Below are positions 11,296 to 24,600 of a stretch of DNA of 64,000 nt, piece by piece. The notes beneath the pieces are model-generated. The model was not told the origin of the DNA and did not search any database. It saw nothing but the letters and a program-made list of their open reading frames with translations. The first letter of the stretch is position 1. The number at the start of each line of letters is the position of its first letter. Source of the stretch: Turbatrix aceti (taxonomy: Eukaryota > Nematoda > Chromadorea > Rhabditida > Panagrolaimidae); assembly GCA_963969345.1 (NCBI GenBank), contig OZ017767.1:7282739-7346738 (forward strand), written 5' to 3'. Position numbers and translations under genes: made by a program.

Positions 11296-13154
11296 TGGAG
11301 GAAATATTATTTTTTTTGGTTTTGTGCTGTATTATAAATGATTGACTACGTTTTTATCTTTTCTGTTGGGTTTTTGCACGTTTCAAAGGCTAAAATAAGA
11401 CTACGACCACCAGTCCAGTTGCACGGGTGGCTATCGTTGCCTACCTGTCATTATCAATCTCCCAGAGGCGATAACGCTCTTTCAGGCTGTAAAAAATGCC
11501 TAAAAATGATCGGGCCATAGTTTGATCAATGACCTGAGTTTCGCCCTTTGCCCCGACCGTGGCAAAACCTATCGTAACGATGACGGTCCTAATCAGGTTA
11601 GACTTCCTCCGGCGGCCCTGTTCAACCTCGGGGGCAATAAACAGTCATGCGGAATGGGCGTCATCATCAGAATCAAAATCAAAAAAAAAAATGTTCCGTT
11701 TGAAAGAAAAAAATTAGCAGACACCCGGCGAGAAGAGAGTACAAAGTACAACATGCTGCAGTAGTTTTAGTACCGAGATGGGAAACGCGAATGAGAAACG
11801 CAGAGGGAGAAATGCTCAGGCGCTCTCATTTTTGCGAGCTGTGCGGTGGTCAGGTAGGTAGCGGTCACTGTGTCGCTCCGGTCGCCGGTTGCGTTTGTGT
11901 TTGGGTGACGACAACACTTGACAACAATTTTTGTGGTTTATCCGATTTAGTAAAGACGTTTGCGAATCCGCAATCCCGCATTTGAGTTGAGTAATGTTTT
12001 ACGGACGGGTGCGATTGAAGGTTTTGCGTGTTCTGTTTTCTGTGCCGTTTGAGATGCACAGAAATGTTTTCTCGGTTTTGGGTCATATTGGATGCCAGCA
12101 TTTTCTAATAGCTAGGCGGCTAGACAAATATTAGTAGGTCCTTGTTCGGGATAGTCTTTGAGCTCTATCGATCGCCTTTGACCAACAATCGTAAAAATGG
12201 ATTTGAGTATGACGTCAGGGTCATTTGTTCGATTTTTTTTTAATTTGCAGGACTGATTGCGTGTCGGTCTTTGACATGAATCATGCCCCAAAATTTCGGT
12301 CTTTGACATCAGGGTACACGGATATTACGATTCTGAATCATATTTTTGTGAAGTACGTTTTCATTTTCCATTTCATAATTTTTTTGTGTGGTCGATTAAA
12401 AATACATAAATTTTTATTCGAATTGAAAAAATTGATCATGTTTGTACTAAATTTCAATTTTGTATGCAAAATTTTTTCTAAAATGTGTTTTTGTAGTTTT
12501 TGAACTTAAAAAAATCATTTTTTTAAAATTAAAAAAAATTTATCAGAAAACAAACTTTTTTTAAACACATTTCTGTAAAAGTCGGAACAAATCAGTCGGG
12601 TCGGGTCACGGGCATAAAATTCCAGCCCGTTTTAGACTCTGATTTTGAGTAAACAGCTTATATGATTACGACTCTTGACCCCGAGATAACAAAAAAGCGC
12701 TGCTGTTGTTTACCTGCTCGCCGCATGCACCTGTTTTCCTAGACATCCTAAGTACCCCTGCCAGTCGGTCGTAAACTGATTGCTTGCAACCAGTCTGCAA
12801 GTGTCACGTTCGCTTTCTCCGTTCATCAATTAATGCAAAGAGTGATTTTTTCAACAAAAAAAAATACGACCGTAGACCTTGTTTTTTTGCTCTGATGCAT
12901 CATCATGGGACAGAAATCTGAATTGAAGGAAAGACAAAATCCCTGCTGATTTATTTACAATCGAAATAAAGTTGTTCGTTTCTCAAACTTTTGTGCAAAA
13001 AGATGATCGCTCTTCGAGGTGGTCTTTGCCTCACTCTTGCCCGATGCTTCGGGAGTGAGGTAATCCTCGGGTATAAAGGGCCTCTTTTGTTGACGCGAAA
13101 TGCAATGTTTTCCTACGTGCTGATATGAAAAAATTACAATAAATATTCGTTATC
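11296..13154 (+). other. Intergenic spacer between the two CPT1 genes
   Basis: 1.86 kb with no supported gene. It presumably holds the 3' end of the first copy (an AATAAA at 11635, 340 nt after its stop, is weak) and the promoter of the second. A palindromic TGACGTCA (CRE/ATF type) is at 12210-12217. Short ORFs such as 11791-11985 have no family resemblance. Confidence 0.6.
13029..13078 (+). promoter_or_regulatory. TATA-type core promoter of second CPT1 copy
   Basis: TATAAAG at 13072-13078 lies 77 bp before the ATG at 13155, so transcription would start within about 50 bp of the start codon. Directly upstream an 8-bp inverted pair, CCTCACTC (13029-13036) and GAGTGAGG (13053-13060), could be a factor site. 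No comparable TATA box precedes the first copy, hinting at different regulation of the pair. Confidence 0.45.
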
Positions 13155-16100
13155 ATGGATATTGATTCTATGCTTCACGACCTTCAGAGCAACATGGCAC
13201 CGCATCCGCGAATCCGTCAGCCACCGTTTCCCACTACCGGTACCTATCCTTCCGGTCTTAGCTGGAAAGTCAGGCAATCTTATGTATGTTTTTTTTCTAA
13301 AATATTTTTTTCTCAAATTCGTTCTAAATTTTTTTTCTAGATTTTTTTGAATAAGTTGTTCAAATTTTTTTTCTGTAATTTCTTTTTTAACATTTTGTTC
13401 TTTAATTTTTTTCTAGAATTTTGTCTCGAATTGTTCGAATTTTTTTTGAAATTTTCAATTTTTTTTTAAAATTTGTTCTAGAATAATTTTTTTTATATTT
13501 TTCAAAGAATCGTTTTCTACAATTTTTTATAATTTTTTTTTCAAAAACTTTTTCTAGATTTTTTTTTTAATTTTGAGTAGAATTTTTTTTCTCAAGAAAA
13601 AAATACCGTATATTTTCAGAACTGGCTGTACAACACCACGTTCCCGGTAAAGCCCTACGCTTTCGTTGCTCTCGCGGCCGCCACCTACCACAGTCCTCTT
13701 CCGGAATCCCTCTTCCAGCTGATCAGCAAGCTGACCGAAGGTGTCGTGGATCCTTCCCGTACAGGTGTCACCGGCAAAATTCTCGCTTCCCTCCTCATCG
13801 GTTACCTGCCTTCCGCGGTTCTCAGATTCGTCCTCAAAAACTTTGTCTTCGAGTACAAAGGATTTGTCACCGAACGAAAACCCTCGCTGGTGACCAAGCT
13901 TTGGGCTGTGATGAAAAGTTTGCTCCTGAACGACCTCAAACTCAACACTACCGACGCTTTTCTACCCAAACTTCCTCTCCCGGAACTTTCTGATACCATT
14001 GAACGCTACCTGGCCTCGGTCAAAAATTTCATGACCGAAGAAGAATTCGCCGAGCTTGAAATTCAGGCTAGGGATTTTGCGGCGACGACTGGGTGGAAGC
14101 TGCAGTCTGTTACCTGGTTTTACAGTTTATTCGTCGATAATTACGTTACGCCGTTCTGGGAGAAGTATGTTTACCTGAGACAGCGTACACAGCTCAGTAT
14201 TGCGTCCAGCGTTGCTCATGTTGACCTGTACCAAGATCAGCCTGCTAATCAGGCTGTTCGCGCGGCTCATGTGATTTACATTGAGGCGCTGAGCATGCTG
14301 GCGATTGCTAAACAGCAGATTCAACCTTTGGCGCATGGATTGGTCTATTCCGGGCACTACCATCGCATGTACGCAGGTACACGTGTTCCAGGGCTGGAAA
14401 TTGATCACCTGGAGAGTTACGGGTTGTCGAGGCACGTTGTTGTCCATTTCAAGGGCTGTTTTTACAAGCTGAAGGTTTTTGACGACCGGGATCAGCTTTT
14501 GTCGACCACTGAACTTGCTGCGTGAGTTTTTCAACCGATTAACAGCATTTTGAATTTTTCAATTTCAAAAAAAAAACTTTAAATAAAAAAAATTGTAGAA
14601 ATTAAAAAAAAATTTAAATAAAAAAAATTATTTTTGGTTTTAAATTCAAAAAAACAAAATTTAAATCTAAAAACCAATAAAAAAATTTTTAATTAAAATT
14701 AATTTTTTTTAATTTTTTAAATAAAAAAAATATAAAATTAAATTTTAAAAAAATTAAATTTAAAAAAATTAAAAAAAAAATTAACGTAATTTTTTTATTA
14801 TTTTAACTTTTCAATTTACATTTAATTTTACTTAACTTTACAATTTGAAAAAAAAAAGTTTTAAAAACTTTCAAAAAATAAAAAAAAAAGTTTTTTTACT
14901 TTAAAAAGTGAATACAAGTAAAATTTTTTCAGCCTGATCAACAAAATCACAGAAAGCGACGACCAACCCGGAGCCAACGAAGACAAAATCGCCGCGCTCA
15001 CTTTTGACAATCGCGCTTCGTGGCATCGTAATCGTCTGCGTTTCTTCGTCGACAACCCGGTCAACGCCGAGGCTCTCGATGACATCGAGCACGCCATTGT
15101 CTTCCTTTCCCTGGATGACGATGACTACGACTACGACCCAGCTCGTCCAGAAGTACTCGAAAAGTTCATGAAAGCCATGCTGACCGGCGATGGCTCGAAT
15201 CGATGGTGCGACAAGTCGCTCAACTACATCGTCTCCCGCAACGGTCGGGCCGGTGGCATGACCGAGCACTCGATCGGGGACGGCGCTGAATTCGACCACA
15301 TCATGGAAAACTTCTGTTCAATGGATATCAATTTTTTGAAGTACCCGGACCCTAGGGCGCCTGTTGGGGAGCCCTCGGAGGGGCTGGAGCTGCCGAAGAA
15401 GCTGAAGTTTGATGTGTCGTTAGAGGTTTGGTTTTTTCAGGATTTTTAAAATTTAAAATAGTTAGTTTAGATGAAATCCGAAATTGATCGGGTTTATTCC
15501 GAGTACAAACCCAAGATGGATGACGTCGACCTGGCCTGTCTGATCTTCCGTGAATTCGGAAAAGGAACGATTAAGAAAGGCAGATGCTCGCCGGACGCAT
15601 TTATCCAAATGGCCATCCAACTCGCAAATTACCGTGACCAAGGAAAATTCGTCCTCACCTACGAATCAGCATCCGCAAGATTTTACCGTAACTCGAGAAC
15701 CGAAACTTTGAGAACCGTTTCTGATGAAAGCTGCGCTTTTGTCAAGGCTATGCTGGATTCTGAATCTACCGTAAGTTTTTTTTGGATGAATTCTTTAAAG
15801 AAATGATGTTTTTTTATTTCTTTCAAAATTTTTTTTCAAGTTTTTTTTAAAAAAAATTTTTTTTTTCAAATTAAAATTTTTTTTTCATTTAAATTTTTTT
15901 TTTTCAAATTTTTTGTTTTATTTGAATTTTTTTTTCAAATAAAAAAATTTTTGTTTAATTTTAATTTTTTTTTTCAAATTTTTTAATTTTTTAAATTTTT
16001 TTTTCAATTTTTTTTTCAATTTTCAATTTTTTTATTTCTTATTTTTATTTTTTCAAATTTATTTTTTCAATTTTTATTTTTTTTAGCAATCCGAACGCCT

Positions 16101-16548
16101 CTCACTGCTCCACAAAGCCTGCGACGCTCACTCGCAGCGCAATAGGCACTGCATGGTGGGAGAAGGCGTCGATCGTCACCTTTTTGTCCTCTACGTCATG
16201 TCCTACGCCCTAGGCTACAGTCACCCGTTCCTCGAGCACTTTGCCGCCGGAAAATGGCGTCTCTCGACCAGTCAGCCTCCGACTCTTACGCATCAGGTCG
16301 ACGAAGACGCGTGCGTTGATAATTCCTGGCTCGGCGCTTCCTTCGCTGCGGTCACTCCCGACGGCTACGGTATTTGCTACCGTTTCGCGGGCAACCATTC
16401 AATTTGCACCCACATCACGTCCTACAAATCGGCTGCCAATACGGATTCTCACAGATTTGCGGATCGGTTGGCGGAGGCGTTCCGAGAAATGGCGGGACTC
16501 TTCGAAGTCGGCAGCAACGGCACCCATCATACGAAGAAGGGCCACTAA
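13155..16548 (+). CDS. CPT1: Carnitine O-palmitoyltransferase 1, second copy
   Basis: Five exons (13155-13283, 13620-14521, 14933-15425, 15471-15770, 16087-16548) join in frame to 761 aa. It is the tandem paralogue of the upstream gene: both have the N-terminal membrane segments, WEKYVYLRQRT-type and YSGHYHRMYAGTRVPG blocks, the catalytic His in GGMTEHSIGDGAEFDH, YESASARFYRNSRTETLRTV, GVDRHLFVLY and RLSTSQPP. The loop between the membrane segments is longer than in copy one. The first and last introns match those of copy one; the two middle introns (14522-14932, 15426-15470) are unique to this copy, and copy one's intron after LWA is absent here. Introns 14522-14932 and 15771-16086 are almost pure A/T. 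It faces the convergent GPCR gene. Confidence 0.94.
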
Positions 16549-16826
16549 CATGTTTTTGTACTTGTACGATTTTTTCTAACAATTTGAGCGCATTTCATCT
16601 ATTACGAAGTTTCTTGTATGTACATTTTTTACATTTCTGGTAAATGAAGAGCATTCCTTTGAATTTTTTGGAAATTTTTTTTGCCTTGCATAATTTTATT
16701 TACGAATAATACACGGAATAACTTGGAATGAAAGCCAAGAAGATACATATAATACAAAGATTCATATTATTTACGTGACCGGTATTTTTTCATCTGCACG
16801 CACTGTGCCAGAAGATTGTTGGATTG
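16549..16826. other. Convergent 3' region (CPT1 copy two / GPCR)
   Basis: 278 bp between two stop codons. On the minus strand AATAAA (forward TTTATT, 16695-16700) lies about 127 nt after the GPCR stop and is its likely polyadenylation signal. Nothing else is seen. Confidence 0.5.
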
Positions 16827-18671
16827 TCAGAGAAAAACTTCCCCGCTTTCGTGTGCGACGATTCTGGGATATCTTTCGTACGCATCGCTGTCATCGTCGT
16901 CGTCGTCGGTTGTGTCGTCGTAGTATTCGTCCACGACGTGAACAGACAATCCGGAATCGTCACTGTCGTTCTCGTCCTTGGTGCGAGTCTTGATCTCGGC
17001 GCCAGCCGCGTAGTTAAGGAGCATCTCGGTGATACGAACCATGATGGGGGCGTACGGTGAGTTGGAAGTCGATTCCTTGGATATGACGTCATCCTTTGGA
17101 GCGCTCTTGTTGAAGATGCTCTTGATGATGTCGAAGCACTCTTTTCGGATTTGCACCTGACAGGTGATGTAGATTGGGAGTCGGAGGGCTGCTGCCAGGA
17201 TGGTTGATATTGAAATCTTAAAAAAAGGTTTTTTTAGAAAAAAATCACAATTAAAAAAAATTAACAATTAATTAAATTTTTTTAATAATTACGAAAAAAT
17301 GTTTTTTAAAGAAGAAAAAAAAATATTTTTAAAGAAACGAAAAAAATTGCCTTCGACCGGAATTGAACCCGGGACCCTCTAAAAAAATTAACTTTTGGTC
17401 TCGCCACGAAAACCCGCGAAATTTATTTTTTGAAAACTTACGATATCAACACCAAAGGTGTAAAAGGTGTAATGATTGTTGTACAATCCATCTGAGTCAA
17501 TGTACTCCCAAATGGACAGGAAAACGTTGAATACGTTTGACAGCAGATAGGTGAACACGAGGAGCAGTAACGTACGTGTAGCCGCTCTGACTCTGCTCTG
17601 AAAAAAAAACGGCAGGTAAGTACTTTTTTTAAATTTTTTTTTGTTGAAATACAAACCTTCCGCTGCATTTCGCTGATTTTTTCAAGGTGAAGCAACTGAA
17701 CAAAATCCGTCTTCTGTAGCACCATAACAATGCGTCCGTTGATAAAAACGAGCAGAAAGAAAGGAATCATGACTGTGACTATCTGCCGAAACCACAGCTT
17801 CCACGCAAAATTGTACAGCTTATTTTTTGCAAAATCAGAATGGCTGAGAGTGAATTCGGCGAGGGTGTTTTCACATGCTGGATCCAAACCGATCTAAAAC
17901 GGAAGTGGTTGAAAAAAATTTGGGGAGGGTTAAAAAAACGAACATGATACTCGAAAGCCATGCTGATCTTGCAGATGAAGCCGAAGAACATGGAACCAAA
18001 GCCGATTTGTTTACGGTATTTATTGAGAAAGCGGACTTTTTTTGAGTTGATCGTGATACAGTATCTCTCAAAAGACGCCGCCACGATCAGGAAACTGGAG
18101 GCTGACATGAAGACGTGAGAAACTGAAAAAAAAGTTCTTACATAAAAAAATTTGGCCTAATTTGCACGTTTTGCAGACAAACAATTTTTTGTTTGTGTTT
18201 GTGAAAAAAATGTTTTCAGATTTTCAGAACAACACAATTAACTATCTTTTTGGTTAGCTTAAAAAAACGAAGAAGAAGAAAAAGAAAAAGAAACTGACTC
18301 GTAATCATGGGCACCATGTACGTGTGCCAGGCCTTGAAGAGAGTATACGAGCTGTAGTAGTCCATGATGACGCTGAGCGACATGAGGGGAATGTAGGCGA
18401 TGGCGACAAAGATATCGCAGAAAGCGAGTAGCATTAGAAAGAGGTTATGGGAATTTCTGTGCTGTCGACTCCTTGCAAAGATGAAAAACAAAAACATGTT
18501 CTCGATGACCGAGATAATGGCTACGCTGGATCCAAAGACGGAGACGAGCAAAAATCGTTCTTCCAAGAAGGGCGCCTGCATGATCAGGCACGTGTTATTC
18601 GGGTCCTCGGCGGCTTCTTCGCTCGCCGGTACTATGCTCGCGTTCAGCGAGAAACTCGTCGATTCCGTCAT
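16827..18671 (-). CDS. Rhodopsin-like neuropeptide-type GPCR
   Basis: Five exons (18671-18299, 18122-17944, 17893-17657, 17597-17442, 17216-16827) join in frame to 444 aa. Seven hydrophobic segments are visible: TM1 about VFGSSVAIISVIENMFLFFI, TM2 NLFLMLLAFCDIFVAIAYI, TM3 with the DRY-equivalent FERYC, TM5 RQIVTVMIPFFLLVFINGRI, TM6 AATRTLLLLVFTYLLSNVF, and TM7 ISTILAAALRLPIYI, where the usual NPxxY reads LRLPIYI. The extracellular N-terminus has NAS and NNT glycosylation sites and no signal peptide. The C-terminal tail is very acidic (TTDDDDDDSD). The layout fits the invertebrate FMRFamide/peptide receptor group, but the ligand cannot be named. The ATG directly follows a T-rich acceptor (TTTTTTTTTACAG), suggesting trans-splicing or a 5'UTR intron. 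Confidence 0.85.
17348..17380 (-). other. tRNA 3'-half remnant in GPCR intron
   Basis: Inside the last GPCR intron, the minus strand reads GGTCCCGGGTTCAATTCCGG followed by TCGAAGGCA. It contains a pol III B box (GGTTCAATTCC) and looks like the T-arm plus acceptor end of a tRNA. The T-stem is mispaired and no proper D-arm or anticodon arm lies upstream, so it is a decayed tRNA or SINE fragment rather than a working gene. Confidence 0.5.
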
Positions 18672-21600
18672 CTGTAAAAAAAAAACTGCGTAAGTCCAGG
18701 CGGAAGGAAGTTGTCGCGAAGGCGCGGAGAACGTGGAAAACGTGTTTCTGACAGGATTCGATTCTGCCAATCCCAAACAAAGACAGACAGGGAAAATGGG
18801 AAGAACAATGCTTTTTTTGGGTGCAAATCCATCGATTCGAACGAACACTACTTTTGTGTGCCAGATAAAAATTTTTTTGTTCAACAAAAAAAAACAAGTT
18901 GTCCTCATATTTTTTTTGCCTGCCAAGTACAAAACACACAAAACTGACTAATTCACTTATCCCCGCACACTCTTGGGTTGGGTGTTCGCGGGCGGGCCAA
19001 AGTAACTTCCAAAAAAATAAAAATTTACGAGTTTGAAAAAAAGCCAAAAACGTAAAAAGGAAAAAAATTCTGGGAACCCATTTTAACGGACTTCTGGCGA
19101 CTCGGGGAATACGACACGTGAGTATGTACATACGCACACGTCACCTAGCGGAAACGAAAAAAAAAATATTTATAATATTTGTAGCTTATGTAAGTGGTCA
19201 CTAGATTAAAAGTCGTTCATTTGTCGCTGACTTTTCAACACAACATTCATTGAGACCGCGTGCGGGCAATCTCAGAAGATAAAAATAGATACATATCCCG
19301 GCTAGGCGGATGTTTTCAGAGACAAGTGCATTCTAACATAAATAGTAAGATTTTTTTGAAATCTATTTTTGGATCTTTTAGACATAACGTTTAGCAGTGG
19401 TCACAGGCTGTAGTAAATTTTAAACATACATAGTGCCGTTAATTGGGTACGTACGTCATCGTAGGCGGGGAGGAGAAGGGGGGAGGTTTTGACCACTTTG
19501 TTTAGGCCCAAAAATTTTTTTTGGGGTAGAAGGTCGTAAAAAACGTGGACAGGACACTACAAAAATAACAGTGTCCAATGAACCGAAGAACATGCGCACG
19601 CACCCCCGAAGCCTAATGAAATCAATGAAATCTGAATGACAGTAGAAGATGCACCCGACCGGCTCATTACCATATTTTTCACTCATTCATAAAAAATACT
19701 TACTTGGCACACGAATTTTTTATATTTAATTTTTATTTTCAATTTTTTCACGTCTTTTGCTGGCATGAATGACGCCTTTATTCGGAGAAAAATCAAATGC
19801 TTTTCTCGGCAAAAGAAATGCAAATGAATCTTCGATGCCAAATTTATGCAGGTATGACATCAAATATGCACACGGCGAATTTGGAACCGTTTTGTTTGCA
19901 ATTTAAAATGAAGTTTTTTTAAACAAAAGTAACGTCACATTGTTCCCGTGATTTTATAGCGGAAATAAAAAGATAAAAAAGTGGGGTACATATTTGGACA
20001 TGAGTACTAATTTTTTATGTATAATACAACATTTTTGTCTTTTTCAAGGATAATTTTTTTACTCAAAAATACAACGTTCTCGAATGCTCAAAACTGTGAA
20101 AACAACGCAATTAGAAGCTAAAAACGGTATTTTTGCGTTACCTGGAACTGAGTGAATTAACGCGTATTATAAATATAAACATGTCAAACATCTGGATTTG
20201 AATGGCATTTTCCAAGCCTTTTGGAGCTGGAGCTATTTTTAGGGGCTTGAAAAACTCGGAATGAGAATGTTTGTATGAAAAAAAATGGGAATTCTTGTTT
20301 TTCGAACAATCCTTGACCCCCTGATTGGCCAAAAAAATATCGTATCCCAAGGGGTCAAATTTGTGGAAACATAAATTTTTCGACATTTACATAGTATCAA
20401 AGTTTGTGAAACGCTCCATTTAAGCCGAGAGGTCAATCAAATCACACACACACGCGCGTGCAGGCGTTCGAATGACAAATCTCAGTAACTACCGTATTCC
20501 TAAATATGGTAAATAGAATTATAGAGACTTTAAACTTTGTTAAAAACACATAAAACCAAACATATTTATTTTTTTGATACTTCTCGTCAAACGTGAACTA
20601 TCTAATTTGTTAAATCGGTTGAGGGAGGAAATGAGTAGGTGGAGGGGAGCCGGATGGGCTAAATATGTGTACATAATAAGCCGGAAGGCGGTAATGAAAT
20701 AAACCTGCGCTTGACACGTGTTACGAAAACGTGCCATACACCAACGAAAAAAATAAATACGTGTCTTCAGATATATATGCGTTCTGAAGCTAAATGTGTA
20801 TGAAAACTAAACTTATCTCTCCAGTTGACACAACTCTGCCTCCTACCCCACCCCTAACAATGGCAGAACACAGCTGCGTGCCATCGTACCCACCGGGAGA
20901 GTCTCAAAGTACCAAAGTCTATGTCGACATGTGCTTTGGTCCTCCCTCTTCGCAGGGGCTTGTTGTGGACGTAACTATAATCCGGTGTGGGAAAAAGCTC
21001 AGATTTGTCTTCGAGAACAATCCCAAAAAAAACTTGAAACTGTTCAACTATGCTTCTTTTAAAATGCTGTTTTTTACAGACAGAAATTTTTGTATACGTA
21101 CTAGGAAACTTTTTTTCAGAGAAAAAAGGTGTAACAAACACTTCATTGAATCTAGTCGGTGATACAAAAACGAGGAACCAAAAAATATGTAGTAGTATGA
21201 GGAAGTAAATATGTTTCAAAAATTGTATTTTGATTGAACAAGCGTTTTTTGAGCTTTAACGGTTTTTTTTAACTGGTAAAAGTAATTTGCTATAATTTTT
21301 CTAAACCTACTAAGTAAGGATTAAAAAACAAACAGAGCGTTGGAAAGGCCATTTAAATATTTTAAATGATTTAAAGATACAAAGAACCCCCGCGGAGATA
21401 AGCTATGCATCTGGGAATCTACGAGCTTCCCGACGAGTTCTCACGTCAACTTGGTTGCAAGAATCCCGGAGACAAAACTGAAATTCTGTTCCGACGGAGA
21501 CGGAGATGGAGCAGAAATTCTTGTGTTCCGTGCCAAGAGTTCGGCCCCTGGAATTCAGTGAGACGGAATTTATGCGGTCACATTAGCCAACGAGTGAACA

Positions 21601-24600
21601 CCTTTGCCCCTGAGCAGGGGAATTGGCATTGTCGTTCTTCCAGCACCTGTTGCAGGAATCTGTGCACCTTCTTGGAAAATCCATGGACAAAAAAAAATTG
21701 TCGTTAGCAGAAATAAAACATTCACGTTTGACGACGTACATAATTATGCTAACGATCTATCTGCAAGGCAACCAAGGTGCATAATTTGTAGACGTTCTAT
21801 GTAGGCCCCCCTATTTGACCTTTTTAGGGGCCTAGTACGTCATCAGACGGGAATTATGCATTCCAGAAATGCGCATCCTTTAAACATGCGCAACGCAGCC
21901 CTCATGAATTTTCGAAAATTAGGAAATTCTAAATCCAAGTTTCAAGATCGTTTTCAGTTCGTTCCCAGAAAAATATTTTTTTATAGTTCACGTGGATTGA
22001 CGTGGTCTACAGTATCCAAAACTATAAAAAAAATATGTAAACGGAAGCCAAATTGTCATGACTAATTGCGCTCCTTCAAAAAGTCGACATACTATAAAAA
22101 ATGAAAAGAACTTCACCTCATGTCAGAACAGGTGTCCAGGTGCGAACAGAAAACGTTTCCTTTTACGGCATTCGTTCGTTCAATGAATGTATTTATTGGC
22201 AAGTTTTGGGAAAACTCACGTAAGAAAGAAAGGTGAAAACCAAATCAGTTGTGGCATGACAAATTACATTAGTCATAAAATGGGATATTGCTACGCCATG
22301 CCACGTTATCCAACCGGCAAACTGGCCAAGAGGAGGCTAAGCCGTTCAACCTCCTCCTAACACATAAACGATGCAACAAAAAATTATATTTAATAAATGC
22401 AGTTGTTTTTTTTCCAACGCGGAAATTAAAAAAATGTAAAGCCGTCAATTTGTTTAATCCAACAAAGACGATTTAAATAAATTAACACGACCAGCTTTTT
22501 TTTATGAATTAAAATCTGAAAAAAAAAATTAGACAACCCACGGCGAAATTTAATTTTCGCAGATGTTTCAAAAAAAAATCTTTTGTTTGTCACGGAACAA
22601 AAAAAAGTCACTTGAAAAAAATCGTAAAGTTGGACGACCCTGACGGAAAAAAAATAAAATTATGGAAAAAATATTATAAATATAATTTCAAGTTTTTATT
22701 CACAGCCCGAATCTTTTTTTACGATTCTGATAAGATTAATTTTGATGAAATTAAAAAATTCAAAAGGCCGGAACCAAGTCTTCGGTGACGCAAGAAAAAG
22801 TTTACACTGACAAGATTTTGTCTATCCCGACGCAAAAAAAAACACACCCGGAGAATTCGATTCAGTGCAGTGGACGAGAATTTGATTGGTAAGTGAATAC
22901 GAAAACGACCAGAAAATTTAAACACCAATTTGTTCGCGTTTTTTTTGGGAGACTAGATTTTGCCACTTTTTTTGGAGGGAGTTTTGGACGAGCTTGATTA
23001 GTCTCGACGATGCAACAGGACAAATAAATATGTATGGCGGTAAATTGGTTTCGAAGACGAAAAAAGACCCCTCTTGTCCGTCCCAAGGACGATCTAATGA
23101 GCCTCGGTTGGGGCCGGGAAAAGACTCGAACCAAACGAAGAGTGAACTTCTTTCAGGAGTGATCGTAATCAGAGGGGGCGGGCAAACGTGAGCAAAGTAT
23201 AAATACATAAAATGGAAAAAAAAAGTTGTCTGGCAAAACAATGGTTTTCTGGGAACAAAAAATGAGTTTTTTGTCGCTGTAAATTTTTTTATTGTTAAAA
23301 AAAACCGAAATGAAATTTTTTTTGTATTTGAAAAAATAAACAAATAAAATGTTCTAAAAAAATTGAACAATTAATCAAAAAAATTTCGAATAGTTTTTTT
23401 GGTGAGAAATTCAAATTCTTACAACTCTTAAAATCAAATCAAAAAATACACGTGCAAAAACGTAAAAAAAACAAATTTCCCGTGCATTCTCTAAAAAAAC
23501 CACGACCGAGTCGACAAAAAAGGCGCCTGCGGAGGGCAGACAATAAATTCGTGGTAACAGTTTTAGCCATGTTTATCCAGCACCCGGGGAAGCATACAAA
23601 CAAGCCAATCTGCCTGATGCCCGCTCTGCTGCCGTCGTTGTTGCCGTAGAAGAACATAAAAAGATTATCATCGTCGAAAAATAAAAGTCAAGGAGGTTGT
23701 GCCGACTGAATGACAATGACTGAGTGTTGTGCCCCTCCGGCAGAAAAGCTTGGGTTAGCCTGACGGTCCGGGTGGTAGTGGCTTCCGGTAGCAAGCCCCA
23801 CACGTGCCATTGGCTGGCCCAGCAGGCCCAGCATAGCGAGCGTGACAATCGTTGTCCCAGAGTGAGCTGTTGACTTTTTATCGTACCAGGATTAGGGAAC
23901 TCCCAAGAGTACATACAAGTGCCGAAAATAGATGCACTGCTGTCATCGAGTCATTTTTAATCGTTCTCGAACCGGAGTGACGACAGATCCATCATCGCAC
24001 TTCACAAAAAACTGGTAAACACGATTTGGATAGTCTTTGTTTTTTTTCAAAAAATGAAAAAAAGAAAAAAAAACAAAATGGTCCAGCGATTTTTTTAAAT
24101 ACAAAAACGAAAAAGAACAATTCAGCATTGCATTGTTTTTTCCGACGTCTAAAAAAATTCTGTGATTACCTGCTGCGCTGTGGAATGAATACAGGAGTGG
24201 TACTTGGAAATTTTTTTGTTATGCAAAGTCTACAAAATCGACGACTGCAAAAAAAACAATTAGGACAAAAAAAATTTTGAAAACCCCAAAAAAAATAAAT
24301 TGGCTGGGAAAAAAATTGGCAACATGTATACATATATGTACGTATACTAATCACTTCTGGTCATTGCTGAAAAATTCGAAGAAGTGTTGCTCTAGACTAC
24401 ATAGTAGAAAAACACTACCGGACCAGAGCTCATCAAAACAACAAAGTTTTGCTTCGTGATAAAAAAGTGGACCAAATCTAAATAGCTTCGGCGCGTCCCA
24501 GACAGACTGGCTCCCGGGTGGTGGTCTTTAAAAAAACCTGGTTCATCTTTTTGGAAAAGGCCAAATTCCAAAACCACTTGGTCGTTCTGATTGAGCCAAT

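Noticed and set aside
17348..17380. Functional tRNA gene
   Set aside because: Only the 3' half is recognisable and the T-stem does not pair.
20794..21162. 122-codon plus-strand ORF in the desert
   Set aside because: No recognisable domain, a low-complexity second half, and an equally long ORF on the opposite strand.
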